Below, in pieces: positions 47,070-59,225 of a stretch of DNA of 64,000 bases. Numbering within the stretch: the first letter of the stretch is position 1; the number at the start of each line of letters is the position of its first letter. The stretch comes from Cunninghamia lanceolata (Eukaryota; Streptophyta; Pinopsida; Cupressales; Cupressaceae), in the NCBI GenBank assembly GCA_027924645.1, contig BSBN01000252.1, forward strand, positions 1,674,001 through 1,738,000. The letters are read 5' to 3'. Made by a program: the position numbers and the translations under genes. The notes beneath the pieces are model-generated. The model was not told where the DNA came from. It saw nothing but the letters and a program-made list of their open reading frames with translations, and did not search any database.

Positions 47070-48290
47070 CTAGGGACTGTCATCCGTCCCGAACTTGGCC
47101 AGGAAATCAACCAAGTCTTTGTAATCTCCAAGGCTATCGAGCCTCACCTGCTTGACCTTGTCGTCCAAGTCCTTCACAGCCTCAAAGATCGATGTCGCAC
47201 GATGTAGGGCCTTAGTAGCAAACTCAGCCATAATCTTCCACTTCTTCCGCATTCCCTCCATCTTCCTCTAGAGGTGCCTCGGGTCCTTGGTAGTATTAAC
47301 ACACAGGGAGCAATTCCCCTTGTTGTCTTGTCCCCTGAAAACCCTACCAACATCACCTAAGTCCTCGGAACTGGACTTGTTCATGGAGGTGAAATGACTT
47401 GCTCCTTCGACTTCATGCACATAATCAGTGGGGCTTTCCTCACCTCCTTCCATCGTTTTCTCAACAAACTCCAATTCATTAGAGCTCTCCACCACCTGGG
47501 GGTTCACAGAAGGTTTGCCAGCAATGCAGGTAGATTGACGAACCCTCGGGTTGGCTGCCTCCACACCTTCCCCACTACAAACAAGATTATGCTTAGTGTC
47601 CAGCTCTACAATTTTCATAGGCTCAACCACAATCAAAACCTCCTTACCATTTTTAGCTTTTTTTTTTTCAGTAGTCGCCCCTTCATCCTCTGAATATAGT
47701 CTATCTCTTTTGGCTGACTTTTTCCATGGCCTCGGGGTGGCATAATGCTGGGGTTTCTTCTTAGAGGTAGCAAGAGTTCCGGTAGGGACATCATCCATAG
47801 AGTGGGAAGCACCTTTAGGGGTTTTGAGGGAAATCTTGAGGGTCCCAACACAGGTTTTCACCTTGCCTTTAGAACTAGGAGACACGCTCGGCTGGGGGTC
47901 CTCAAGCAGCTTAACCTTGATTTGCTTTGGGGGGCACACGGTAGGGTGGAACTAGAAAAGCCTTAGAATGAGGTCTTGATGAATGGGAATAAGCAGGTGA
48001 CCAACATTTTTAGCCCTAAGCTCTCTAACTGACTTGATAGAGTTATCCAGGGAAGAAAGCAGGAAAAAAGGAAAACTAATTTCCATTTTATTTCTAAAAT
48101 GATTAAGGAGAGCAAAGTGGTAGTGGTAATAGACCTTGAATCTCCTTTCCAGCGTGAAAAACTTCACAATCATTAAACATATATGGCCCCATGGCTCCGA
48201 CAACTTTTCTCTCTCAAACCCACCATGCAATTTCACAGCCGCCTCCCCCTCTCTGAAGAAGAGAGCCATATGTTTAGGGTTAGGCACCAT
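47070..48290 (-). pseudogene. Uncharacterised ~400-codon pseudogene
   Basis: One frame runs from ATG 48290 to TAG 47070 with only two internal TAG stops (about 47952 and 47268). The N-terminal third is ordered-looking (MALFFREGEAAVKLHGG, FKVYYHYHFALLNHF, ISFPFFLLSSLD). The middle is Lys/Ser/Pro-rich and disordered, and the C-terminal ~60 residues are helical and charged (MEGMRKKWKIMAEFATKALH). The text style resembles repeated, TE-associated plant proteins, but I cannot name a family. It could be a gene carried by a mobile element or a captured host fragment. The downstream neighbour on the same strand is a DUF4283-type pseudogene, so the two may belong to one unit. Confidence 0.55.
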
Positions 48291-48872
48291 GTTGCATCTC
48301 GAATGCTTCTTCCCAATTTCTATGTTACATTCAAAATAAAGAACTCTTTTTTTTTCTTTGTTATTTTTCTCCCTCCTAACTGATTTCTTTTTCCACTTCC
48401 ATTAACCGATTGCACATGCCTATTTTCTCTCTATAAGCAGTTAACATAGGAGTCTATCTTTCATGTAGTTCACCTAGGATTCTTTCCCTATTTTTACCTT
48501 TATCAATTTCTTTATTTTTAAAATTATATTACAAATCTATATTTTATAATATGAAATAAGAAATCTAATTTAAATATTATAACATATATTCCCTTTAGTA
48601 ACTAATACTTTATTTTTTTCTTTTGTATTTTTTTTAGGTAAATTGTGGGGTTAGGGCCCAACTCCGGATAGAAACAAAATAAATAAAATAAAGAAGTCAA
48701 CTTCAGACCCTTCAGAGGGGAGCACTTAAAACCATGAGTTGATTGAGGGAAAGAATAAACACAGAAGACCCAAAGAAGAACTTGTGTGCCTTCAGAAAAG
48801 AGACCTAAAAGAATCATGAAGGGGCAAAAATACAACACAACTATAATCCCCCAAGCAAGCTACTATAGATGA

Positions 48873-50300
48873 TTACTTTCTTTTGTTTAGGCCCTTCTTT
48901 TTCCTTCTGATAAGAAGGGTATCCATGGTCCACTGAGCTCCATCATCCACAACCTCCCGACCTTCTATCTGAAATCTCTCCACTTCAGATTTTCGCCCTT
49001 TCTTCTTTGATATGCTTATGTTGGGTTTATAGATCATGCTCGTTGTTTGGGTGATGGTTCACTGCTTTAGAGGGACCACCATTTCGTCATGGTCTTAAAA
49101 ATTAGGATACTCATCCTCAAGTTTCTCCATGAAAGGGAATGTGCCATCATCATTAGAGCAGTCACCCTCCCACTTGAAAAGTTTGTTTGTTCCATAGTCT
49201 TCTCTGGGAGGGTTTTGAGGAGGTGACTTGATTGGAATTGTGAAATCCGTATCATTAACAAGTTCCTATCTTGGCTCCTTATGAGGATCCATAAACTTAC
49301 CGTGATTGTGCCAGATGAAATCCACATCTGGAGGTCCCTGCTTCTTGATCCATGTATTAAAATTGATCATTCTTGTGCCAGACCGAATTTTGGAGGTGCA
49401 TCCTACAATTTTGTGAGCAATCATGTTGTAGCGAAAACAGCTGAATGGTAGATCTTCATAGTTTAGAAATTGCATCCAAGTGCCTAAGGATGAGTGAATT
49501 CTTACATCATGGTGCACAGGGTTCGAAATGTCAACCATGGCACAAACCCGTGTGTATCTGTTTGGAAGATCCATCGGTTCATTGCCCAGCTTAACGAAGG
49601 AGCCCACCTAATCAATCATGTTCCTGAGAAGGCCTTAATCTTGCATGATCAAATGGAGGTTGTATAATTTGATCCAAATTGGAACAAAAGTAATTTTTGT
49701 TGATGCTGGATCAAAGAAGGGGGACCAGGGAGCGATGAAGAGGCCCTATTGTCCATAGAACCACATGTTGTTCTATTTCACAAAAATGCAATCCTCTGCA
49801 GAATTAAAACGCAAAAGGAAGAAACCGAAGTACAGACTTTCGACAGTAGGGGTATCTAGATTACTCCAAGTTGTCTTCATCCATTCCACGAACAGCTCAA
49901 ATGGTGGGTGTTTCCTCAAGAATCTTAGGATAAGGGAGTGACTTCCGACATCCGCCAAAGCTGCATTAAAATAGGATTCTGTAATGTGAAAGTCAATGGG
50001 CTCATCTGTCAAAACCATCAGAGAATCCCCCAAGGAGAAAGAAAGATTGCCTGATGGTTTAGGATCAAGATCTGGGGTGGATTGAGGGATCTGCGTTGTT
50101 TCAATGACTAAATTCCCTGTTAATAATTTGGGGGAAAGACTAGGGTTTGCCCAGGAGATCTATTCCTGGTAGAAATCGTTGCATTCATGGTATGGATTAG
50201 CCCTATTCCTGTAGGCCACAAATATTTGGGGAGGGTTTTGGTGCGTTGCTGAAGAAAAAACAATCAAATCCAGAAGGGCGAGGCTCCTATTGTGCACCAT
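48873..50300 (-). pseudogene. DUF4283-type ORF of a retroelement, ~475 codons with about eight stops
   Basis: The minus strand opens at ATG 50298-50300 and stays in one frame to TAA 48873-48875, interrupted by about eight stops (five of them TAG). The middle part carries what I recognise as the DUF4283 pattern of plant LINE-type ORF1 and related proteins: GLFIAPWSPFFDPAS, VPIWIKLYNL, then VGSFVKLGNEPMDLPNRYTR and VCAMVDISNP. The N-terminal part includes MVLTDEPIDFHITESYFNAA; the C-terminus is very basic (RRKKKGLNKRK). I see no CCHC knuckle and no RT next to it. Role by family: nucleic-acid binding in retroelement particles. Confidence 0.65.
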
Positions 50301-51580
50301 TTGCTGCCTCCTCATGAGATGTATTCTTCCTTGTTTTACCTGACTCTCCCTTCACATTTTCCTTAGGATGCAGAATGCCTTGCCTTTCAGCTCCATGATC
50401 ACCATTTCCTGCTCCTCCTGCCTTCCTCTGCTCTCCGTGGTGCCCTTCGGCTTCCAAACCTTGGCACATGTCATCTCCTTCGACACATGCTCGATATTTT
50501 TTTCTTTTGTAATTATATATATCTAAATTAATCCTATTTAGATAATTACCTAACATTGTATTATTCTATCGAAAGGTTTGATAATAATAATTATATAATA
50601 TAATATATAATTATTTCGATTATAGTATTAGTAAACTTACAAAATCACTTAAATCACACATGTTATATGATACTCACACAAGATGCATACTAACTATATG
50701 ATGTGTATGTGTGCAGATTACCTCTGTCAATCCGCCTCCGAACCTCTAACGCCTTCTCCTTGGTGATACCCTCTCTACAATTGTGAGAGTATCAATTTCA
50801 TCCTTTCACACTCAGGATCACCAACAAAACAAAAGGTAGTTAGTCATTATCCAAAACCAAATGGCTAAATCTACATCAAAACATTCGATTGAAATGAATA
50901 ATAAACCTATCATTAGTAAATACATCATTACACTTATTTGCAAAATCCTCAACATTCAAAAACTATAGTTGGAAATCAAAACATTAACATGTCAATAATG
51001 TTTGACAATCAACATTTAATCCATCCAAAAAGTTGCGACACACAACATCATCAAGTAAAATACACACAAGTGTCATTTTAGCAAGGCACATAACTAGGGT
51101 GTGGTGTATCATGTACACGAGAGCCAATTGGTAGAGTGACTTATTGATGAAGGCTTCAATTAATTTTATGGCCAAGTGCAAGTGCAATTTGCTACCATCA
51201 AAACCAAATGGGGTGAACACAATTCACAACTCTAAAGGGTGGTGTAGTTAGTGCACACCACATATTTCTCCTTGGTAGGGTTGTACAAGGTTTTCACACA
51301 CATTGTCGAGTTTGAATAACACGTTGCGGAAGTCCCTCTAACCTAGATAAAGGAAGTCACACGTCTTACTATAGCCATGTTAGAACTTCAAGGCAACATA
51401 AAAGTTGTGTGTGCATTGGCAATAGGTCTTGAGAAATCAACTATTAAGTGTTGCACTTGAATTGGTTTGTGTTCTGCCGAGTACAAGTGCTTCCCCTCCA
51501 TCCTAATTTTGTTCATTCTTATGCTTTATTCTTTGCACTTGTGTTTTGAGGACATAACACATGATTGCGCCAAGAGAATG
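50301..51580. other. Intergenic DNA, no gene supported
   Basis: AT-rich, with no coding frame that I can support. The minus-strand open frame over 50287-50556 overlaps the DUF4283 start in another frame and has no domain. Confidence 0.5.
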
Positions 51581-51582
51581 TT

Positions 51583-52140
51583 GGTGCCAATGTTGTTATA
51601 AATACTATTGTAATATTTAATTGAGCACACATAGTTACATTGGGATAGAAAAGATAGTTAGACTTAGGAGAAAGTATTTAATGCATACGTGTAAAATAAT
51701 TAATGTAAATCAGGGTCTTATGAATCTATATAAGCATGCTTCCTATTCACTTGTAAGGGAATCTTGATGATGTAGTATGATAAGTCTAATATATAATGTT
51801 GAAGAGTGGAAAAAGCTAGTACATTTTTTGTATGACTGGAAGGTGATGGATTAATAGAGAAGCTCATTTGGCATGTATTTGTCTTCTATTATCTATGTAA
51901 CAAATGATCTATTCTTTCATTTCTTTGTTATTTTGTGCATGTATGCACTACGCATAGGTTCAATAGAGGGTTTCCAATACCTTGGGAAAGCAGCCTTTGG
52001 GCTAATTTCCCAGTAGGCTAGGTTTATAAATGACAGCTAATTGGTCTAGCATGCACACATGAATTTTGGCTAACACTACCCTCAAATTTTGACAAATTAT
52101 TCATCTTTGCCGTCACATCTCTAAATTTTGCTAGCATCAC
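51583..52140 (+). mobile_element. Possible degraded LTR
   Basis: TGTTGGTGCC at 51583, a TATATAAGCATGC word near 51727 and TE-like texture are consistent with an LTR upstream of the gag scrap below. There is no second copy or target duplication in the window, so this is tentative. Confidence 0.25.
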
Positions 52141-52563
52141 AAAGAAACAAGATTTTTGGTGATTAACTTCTAAAAATTGTAGTCATGTGAGCAAAGGACA
52201 CAACCATATGGTGCAGATCACTAGTGCCTAGAGGTCACTATTGCCTGAGGGAGGTCATGAGCACTCCCTTTGTCATAGGGCCCGAAGGAGGTCATTAGTG
52301 TGCCCCCTAGTCATGAGCACACCTAGTAGGTTGTCTCCACTTGATACAATTTCTATAACTTGCACTCTTTCTTTTTTAGTTTCATTTTGATTCCCAATTT
52401 TAGTGCTTAAGTCTGACATTTATTGCTTTATTGTTATTTGAAAAAAAATCAGATTAATTAAGTATAAAGACCACACTAGTGGATTAAAGTAAGCCACATC
52501 TTGGCATTAGGTGTTGTTTATTTTCTCTTCAGCAGGGAATTAGACTTTGATGGTATCTGAAAT

Positions 52564-52785
52564 TGCCCCAATCATGTGCCCCAAGAGATCATAAATATGC
52601 TTCCAAAGTTTTAGGGGAATAATATCATTTCTAGGGAGGATCATGTTCATGCTTTTATCAATATTATTGATGATTACGATGTGGAAGATGGGGACATAAT
52701 GATGAAACTCTTTGTTCGGTCTTTGGAACAGAGTGCTAGGGGTCTTACAAGAACCTCCTACATCATAGTGCAGCATCATGGGTTA
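52564..52785 (+). pseudogene. gag: Ty3/gypsy gag fragment
   Basis: The plus-strand frame in phase with 52561 reads LPKF, stop, then EDHVHAFINIIDDYDVEDGD and MMKLFVRSLEQSARG, the pattern of the retrotransposon gag domain (aligned block PKF-G...EEH...F......D.....D....LF..SL...A..W). A longer open frame on the opposite strand (52540-52779) is a shadow of it. About 70 codons survive; no downstream pol remains. Confidence 0.65.
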
Positions 52786-54917
52786 AATTTAGAAGAGTAT
52801 TTAGAGCACACAAAGAATGCTTCTCTGGAATACCACTGCTAGTAATCCTCTTCAAATAAGATTTGAACATACATTTGTCAACCCCAACAGAAAAGAAGAA
52901 ATCACTTGAAACAATTGCAAAATAGACTAGGAAAACCAGACCCTGAAACAAACTGCACAGAAAATGTCAATCATATGGCGCAAGGTAACTGGTTCTTTCA
53001 ATATGCAATTAGATACAGAATTGACTGAAGGTTTTAATAAACTTTGCTAATAGAACTTAAAAAAGTGATTTGAAACTAGACCAATATGTAAAACCTACTC
53101 TTCACAAGGCATTGCACCTAAACTAAACTATTCAGGACTAAGCGAGCTTCCTAATCCCTTGTGCAAATTTAGATCACAAAATACCATCTCACAATCCCGA
53201 ACAGTTCCATGTAAAATCTATTTAAATAACTGTTTTTTTTTTTGATAAATTACACCAAGGTATGTACTCAAAGAATCCTGGAATCATGGTATCTATGTAC
53301 TGCATTTGTGTCTTCAGAACATAATTAAAAAACCCTCTTATTTTCAAGGAAACCCACCTTATTAAGATTAACATTAATTTACACCAGGTGATAATAGTTT
53401 GGCTGTTATGGTCCACATAATATTTCTCAGCTACTTCCACCTCCCTGCTCATAGGCAATCAACTAATTCATCACTGTATGGTTCAGCTGAAAAGTAGTGA
53501 ATTGGTATAGAAACATCCTTGCTAGTGGCAAGGTATCATATACAGGCAAAGTACCTTTGATTCATGATAAGTATTTGTACCATACAGCAAAGCTTCTCTT
53601 GTACTAGCAATTCAATGCTTGTAGTAAATAAAAATATAAGTTCTAGACAAAAGTTCATGAGCATTGAGAACCTTCTTTTTGATGTCTATACAGGATTATA
53701 GAAGCCCATCTTTACCTTCATTTCATACCAGGAACTCTCCTCTTCAATGATGTCAAATTTTGTAACTGAGAGAGGCTTCCTTTATGACCTTCTAAAGGCT
53801 CTGAGCAGCTCTTTGCTAATGTGTCCTATCTTTAGACAACATAAACTAATTGTTTATCCTCTAGCTGTGCACCTTAGGTGTTGAGGCCTTTTGCATTCAA
53901 AACATAATTCTTGACATTCTTCCTATTATTCAAAATCAGGCTATGCACCTTAGGGCTCCAGCCTCACACTGTATAAACCACTAGGAAGCGATCTGTTTAT
54001 GAAAATGTCTATAATATAAATCATTTCAAATTTTAGATGATGACTACAACTACAATTATTGAAAATTGTCCCTCTTCCACTTTCAATAGGAAATCCGAAA
54101 TTCAATGAAACAATACATTCATCAACATAAGATCCTAATCATTTTCCGAACACTAGTCACAACACCCTTCATTCTTTACAAGTATAATTGAGTATAAGAT
54201 TTTAGTCAGTTCCGGCACTTTCTCTATAAAGGTCAAGATGATATACCCAGTAGAGAAGCCACAAGTTCCTTCATCAACAAGAAGCAGAATGACCAAGAAT
54301 CACCTTGTGATGGTCTATTCCATTAGAACCATCTCCAACAATGAAAGATACAATGCATCAATCTATATATGTTAGCACAAATAATAAAATGAATGCATGG
54401 AAAGACCCATGTACGAGGAAACCATATAAACAAACAAAAAATTCGATATTAAATCTAAGTGAAACATACCAAGAGTGGATTGAATATGAAAATGATCACA
54501 TATGAAGCTACATTTACAGAAAACTGTTAGAAATTGAAAACATACAGTGTCAGAAATTTCATGCATGTTTTTGTGTAACCTATGCTGGCCCAGAGAACAG
54601 AGAGATAATGCACAAATTACATGAATTCAGTCTTTGGTTGCAAATTCTAGACATGTTCTGCTTGGTATGCAAAGGAACTTGTTCTAATAGCATATTTATA
54701 ATTTCGAATATGTCTAACCCAGCTCTTCCATTTGGAATCAAAAGCTACATCTACATATTAACATGGAACTGCTTATTCTGCAAGCTCGATACAGCCTGAC
54801 ATCTTTGCAGTGATAATCCGGAAAATCCTTGACTCAATAAGTCATTTGGATATCAGTAACTGTTAATACCCGCATAAAAGAACTCGTTCAAGTAGAAAAT
54901 CAAACCCTACATATACA
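52786..54917. other. Intergenic DNA downstream of the host gene
   Basis: No supported gene. A TTTTTTTTTT run lies near 53231. Small open frames on both strands lack domain character. Confidence 0.5.
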
Positions 54918-54923
54918 TTTATT
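54918..54923 (-). terminator. Candidate poly(A) signal of the two-exon gene
   Basis: AATAAA on the minus strand, about 43 bases after the stop codon, a normal distance for a plant near-upstream element. Confidence 0.45.
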
Positions 54924-54965
54924 TTTAACATCATATACCAAAGTAAGAAATACACACTTAGCTTC

Positions 54966-56655
54966 TCACAGTCGAGAACGTGGAGAAAATGGCCTTTTTA
55001 AGCGGCTCATATTTATTGGAAATGATGATGCTGGGGATATGAACCAGGATTTTGATGGTGAAGCCTCCTCTCGCTGATTTTCCTGCTTACTGGATTCTGC
55101 TGATGGAATTTTTCTTTCATCTCCTGATGCATCTCGAGTGGAAGACCCCTGAGACATATCCAGAACTTCTATTTCTGCATCATCAACAATCTGAATGAAA
55201 CAATAACTTTAGTCTCAAGCTTTTCCCTGAAAATATGTCTTAATCAGTTGTAATAATTGCAGAAAATGGAATATGAAAACAGTTCTTTCTAGAGCACTAA
55301 ATTACTCTCAGTCAAGCCATCTATCTTGTAAATATTGGATCCAGACAATGAACATCCAGTATGATAACAAATTTGGCCCAAGCCAATCCTTCATAGAGTG
55401 ATTTTAGTAACAATATGAAGAGCTATTGATGTTACCAAAATCATGTTTAATAGGACAGCTGTCAGGGCCTTGGTTGACTAGTGAGATCAAGAAAGTTTTG
55501 CCTTGCAAAGTTGACTAAGCTTTGCCCTCCACAGTGATTGCATTTGGGATATGAGTTAGGAATTTGCAGGCACAAATTTGGGTGCTCCGACATTTGAGCT
55601 ACTGGGCCTATATAGTTCAAGTATTTTGTGGAGTGCTTATGGAGTGTAGATTGACCTTAAACCCCCTCATTCAAGCCACATGCCAATTGTGTTCACCTTA
55701 CCTGGTTCTGATACCAAAGGAAGGCTCTACTTTGTTATGAGCTCCTGTGGGTGTGTTTCTAGTTCCCAAAAAAAAGAGATTTAAAATGGTGCACATAGCA
55801 AACAATTGAGAGAAAAAGGCATTTAGAAAAAACCATAGATCATTTCTACAAGGCACAACTTGTAGATACCTATCGGTTCAAGTTATCAGGATTTGCATAT
55901 CTCTTGCTAAATGATCCTTAATGCTCCCTATACATAGTTATCCAGTAGGTCTTATAACCAACCAAAACACTAATAGTCAGCTATAATTAATATTGTCAAG
56001 TTGGTCATCTTGTGCTTATCATAAGATGAAGTTAACATAGCTTGAATAAGAAAAAATAAGCTCTTCATTCTCTTCTAATTTCATATGGAAAAAGTAGAAG
56101 GCATTCAGATTGAGGTTGAATGATAATTACCTTCTCAGTCTGAGTAGGAGAAAGAGACGGTAGTATTTCAACAAGGCGGCTCTTAATACGCTGAACAGCA
56201 TCCTTTGTCAAGCCCTGAGCAGCATGGGTCATGTCTTTTATGATTGTTTCAACTGATTGGCGAGCATTGTCCAGAGCTTCTGCTGGAATAGGAACAGCAG
56301 CCAGCTTATCCATTAGCCTCTCTTTCATATGAAACAAGCTTCTCCCAATATCTGCAGCATATTCTTTGGAGGCTTCCAGAACCTCCATCCCTTTGTTCCA
56401 CAGGTGCATGTGCTCTATTCTGCTCCCTAAATCCCCCCCATTTGTCTGAGCCTTGCCTTGACCCCCTTCTTCATTTCCATCCTTACTCCGTAAACTCTTC
56501 TTTGGACTCTCAATGTAAACCCCACTCTCTAAAGAACCCTCCTTACCCTCATCACTTCCATTTCTCTCAAGGGATGAATTCCCAGCGAGCTTTGGGACCA
56601 TTGTTGAAACAGAGTGGATCTTGATCTTTGAATTGTTGGAATTCACGAATGCCAT
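54966..56655 (-). CDS. Two-exon gene for a 249-residue protein of unknown function
   Basis: Exon 1 is 56655-56131 (525 nt, 175 codons) and exon 2 is 55190-54966 (75 codons with stop). Donor GAAG/GTAATT and acceptor TTTCATTCAG/ATTG flank a 940-bp phase-0 intron, so the frame is uninterrupted. The first ~75 residues are Ser/Gly/Lys-rich and disordered. Residues ~80-170 are likely two or three amphipathic helices (NKGMEVLEASKEYAADIG, MKERLMDKLAAVPIP, VETIIKDMTHAAQGLTKDAV). An acidic IVDDAEIEVLD follows, then a Ser-rich tail ending RLKRPFSPRSRL. No signal peptide, membrane segment or catalytic motif is visible. The even composition, exact splice signals and lack of stops set it apart from the TE remains around it. 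I do not recognise the family. Confidence 0.8.
55191..56130 (-). other. Intron of the two-exon gene
   Basis: GT at 56130-56129 and AG at 55192-55191 on the minus strand; 940 bp, AT-rich, no element recognised inside. Confidence 0.8.
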
Positions 56656-57368
56656 GTCTTTATCTAATCAATTCCCAATTTCTGATTTGGGGGAAAATTG
56701 AAAACCCATCAGTGTTACATCTTAAAACAAAACACAATAGAATTTTCTCTGATTTAGCCCTATATTTGCTTAGACCTTACATATAAAATTATCCCATCAC
56801 TCCTATATCTTTCTCTAAGCAAAACCCAATTTGGCTCCCCCTTGTACATCATAAAATTATCAATACAAAACTACTATACACTGGTCCTATGCAATTCGCC
56901 ATAGAAAAGAGTACAAATTCAAGAAACAAAAATTGAGAAGAAAACGAAGCGAACAAACATAAAATATAGTAATCCGAAGCACAGTGAACTGCATGTATAA
57001 AAGATCAAATAAGGCTATGATGATGGAAACTAACCAGAAACAAGCTTAGCAGAATTTGGCATCAATTAGCAATTGAATAAGTTCAATCCACCTGCAATGT
57101 GTGGCAACTGAAATTGGACGGCTTGTGATAATCCTCCCCAGAAAAAACATGGTCTTCTATCTGCTATGGATTGGATACCCACAATGACACGTGAGTAGTA
57201 AACAATTCATGGAAGTTGACGCCAATCTACATCATCCCATCTAACTATGGAGGCCAGGTGTACAGGTCTTACCCACTCTTCTCACTTGCGGAATGAAACT
57301 GTTGCCTTAGGCCTATATGGGCTTGGGTGATGTGGCAGATAAATCGTAATATATTTTCTTTATTCCAA
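56656..57368 (-). other. Upstream region of the two-exon gene
   Basis: This should hold the 5' UTR and promoter. I see no single convincing TATA box or transcription start; a 5' UTR intron cannot be excluded. Confidence 0.4.
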
Positions 57369-57598
57369 AACTCGGCTGTCAGTAGCTAGCCAATTGCCAT
57401 TTTTTTGAGCTACAATTTCAAGTGCCTGTGGTCAGACTAGAAGACAAAAGCCCAGCCTCAATTTGTGCTCGGCATATTACGGAATATTAATTGGAGTTTT
57501 AATTTAACAGATAATAACAAGAGAACCAAATTTTTTTATAAAAAAAAATTGCATACCCTGCACTTATCCCGTATCGTCTATCCAGCATTCTGTATGCA
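57369..57598. repeat. Direct repeat R1 (partner at 60151)
   Basis: ACTCGGCTGTCAGTAGCTAG through TCTGTATGCA, about 230 bp, matching 60151-60381 with few differences and one short insertion/deletion near the middle. Same orientation, 2.8 kb apart. No TG/CA ends or inverted termini, so not an LTR pair by form. Confidence 0.88.
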
Positions 57599-57735
57599 CA
57601 TTTGTCTGTATTTATAGCATAGATATCGTAAATAAAGAAGTCAGGTATCACTCTAGATTGAAATTGTTATTACTCTGGATTTTTTTGAGGGCTCTATGTG
57701 AATGCTTTTGTTCGAAGCAATGAACTAGTGAGGTG

Positions 57736-57830
57736 GCCACAACATGGGGGACCTCATCCCCGGAACTCGTTGGCCTAGCGGGGGTTTGAACTCTGTGGCC
57801 ACCATTACAACCGAGCGCCCTTATCAGCCG
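57736..57830 (-). repeat. Possible tRNA-derived SINE relic
   Basis: On the minus strand GCGCTCGGTTGTAATGGTGG is followed by GAGTTCAAACCCCCGC, which resembles the Pol III A and B boxes (the B box is usually GGTTCGAATCC). The boxes are only ~15 bases apart, too close for an intact tRNA, and no cloverleaf folds by eye. The GC-rich block stands out from its AT-rich surroundings, with matching GGATTGAAATTGTTATT words on each side (57654 and 57840) that could be a long target duplication. Confidence 0.4.
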
Positions 57831-57839
57831 TTATTACTC

Positions 57840-57900
57840 TGGATTGAAATTGTTATTGAGAATAGATATCTTTTTGTATATATATATATATATATATATG
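57840..57900. repeat. (TA)n tract after the SINE-like block
   Basis: GTATATATATATATATATAT at about 57878-57899. Confidence 0.85.
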
Positions 57901-57975
57901 CTAGTTTTACTTATACAGTGATTTATAATTTGCAATCCTATAAATTAGTTTTTAATATAATCCAAATGATAGGAA

Positions 57976-58460
57976 AAACTTAATTATACTGGCCAATTAG
58001 TTTTATTTGTGAGATGCAAAGGTAAAATTTTTCAATAATAGAAAAAATAATTTTTAGTAGAATTAATTCCCATAGTAAAACAAAGGTCATTAAACTAAAT
58101 ATTAATTTTCTTTGTGGCTTTAAAGATTGAACTAAAATACCTTGCTGTGATTTTTCTTTGCTAACCTTCATTAAACTAAACTAAATAATTTTCTTATTTT
58201 TCTTTGTAGATGGAGCAGCAGTTTTAGCTCTACCAATTAGTTTTTAATGGAATAATTTTCAATAATTTATCCAAATGATACTAAAAACTTAATTATAAAA
58301 TTTTAAAGGAATTAATTCCCATAGTAAAAATCTAAAACAAATGTCATTAAACTAAATATTAATTTTCTTTGTGGATTTTAAAGATTGAAAAACCCTAATC
58401 CTAGCTCTCATTAAACTAAAGTAAACAATTTACCATGTGGTTTTAAAGATTTGTTTATAC
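57976..58460. repeat. Local duplication of an AT-rich segment
   Basis: GAATTAATTCCCATAGTAAA and ATTAAACTAAATATTAATTT occur at about 58058-58112 and again at 58309-58365, each followed by TCTTTGTGG. A third partial copy lies at about 58408-58450 (TCATTAAACTAAAGTAAACA). Confidence 0.8.
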
Positions 58461-59018
58461 AAGAAAAATATTAATATAATTTATAAGTTCCATAATTGAG
58501 TAGCACGTAAGTAAATAGAATAAGAGTAAATAATATGCAATGCTAATCTAACATTCTATAAATAATAGCAGCAGCATTGCAAGAAAAATACAAAAAAAAA
58601 AGATGGCTCCATAGTGCCCTTACCAATTAAACTTCTCTCCTTATCGATTAAACTTCTTCTCCCAATTCAATTTGCTCTGTTTTTATTTGATTTGATTTTG
58701 AGTACTACTTATATTTATACACATTATTTTATTGGCTTTATTTTTATTTTCATTGATTTAATAAACTATGTCGGCTATATATTTATAATTATTTAAAGAT
58801 ATATGTCTAGTTATTTTAAAAACACTATGTCAACTCTATTTTATTTTTATGTACACATTCACAGTCTCCTCTCTGTGTAATTACTTTTATATGTAGGCTC
58901 TTTAATAGGTTTTGTTAACAGGCTCTGGCCATTACACTCCACCCCTTGTTGTCACTGTAGTTACACCTCTCATCATAATTAATTGATTGAAATTATCTTG
59001 ATTTTGAATTTACATTAA
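58461..59018. other. AT-rich intergenic DNA
   Basis: Nothing recognised. A short open frame at 58614-58796 is hydrophobic by composition only. Confidence 0.45.
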
Positions 59019-59225
59019 TTAATAAATATAGTTAAATGTGCATCCACCATAGTTGTTACCCACTTATCCTTGGCGTTATGGATTTGTTTGTAATGTAATG
59101 ATTAATATATAAATTGGTGTATTTGTGTATGGAAGTTGGCAAATAACTTAATCTTAATTTTATTTTATTGTTGCACATCCTAATGAATTGGATTTGACTA
59201 GAATGCATCTATTTGCCACTTTAGT
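59019..59225. repeat. Direct repeat, copy 1 (copy 2 at 63780-64000)
   Basis: AATAAATATAGTTAAATGTG through ATTTGCCACTTTAGT matches the last 220 bp of the window, with several substitutions and a ~15-bp insertion in copy 2. The repeat may continue beyond the window edge. Confidence 0.88.

Noticed and set aside
57736..57830. Functional tRNA gene
   Set aside because: Boxes too close together and no cloverleaf can be drawn; at most a SINE relic.
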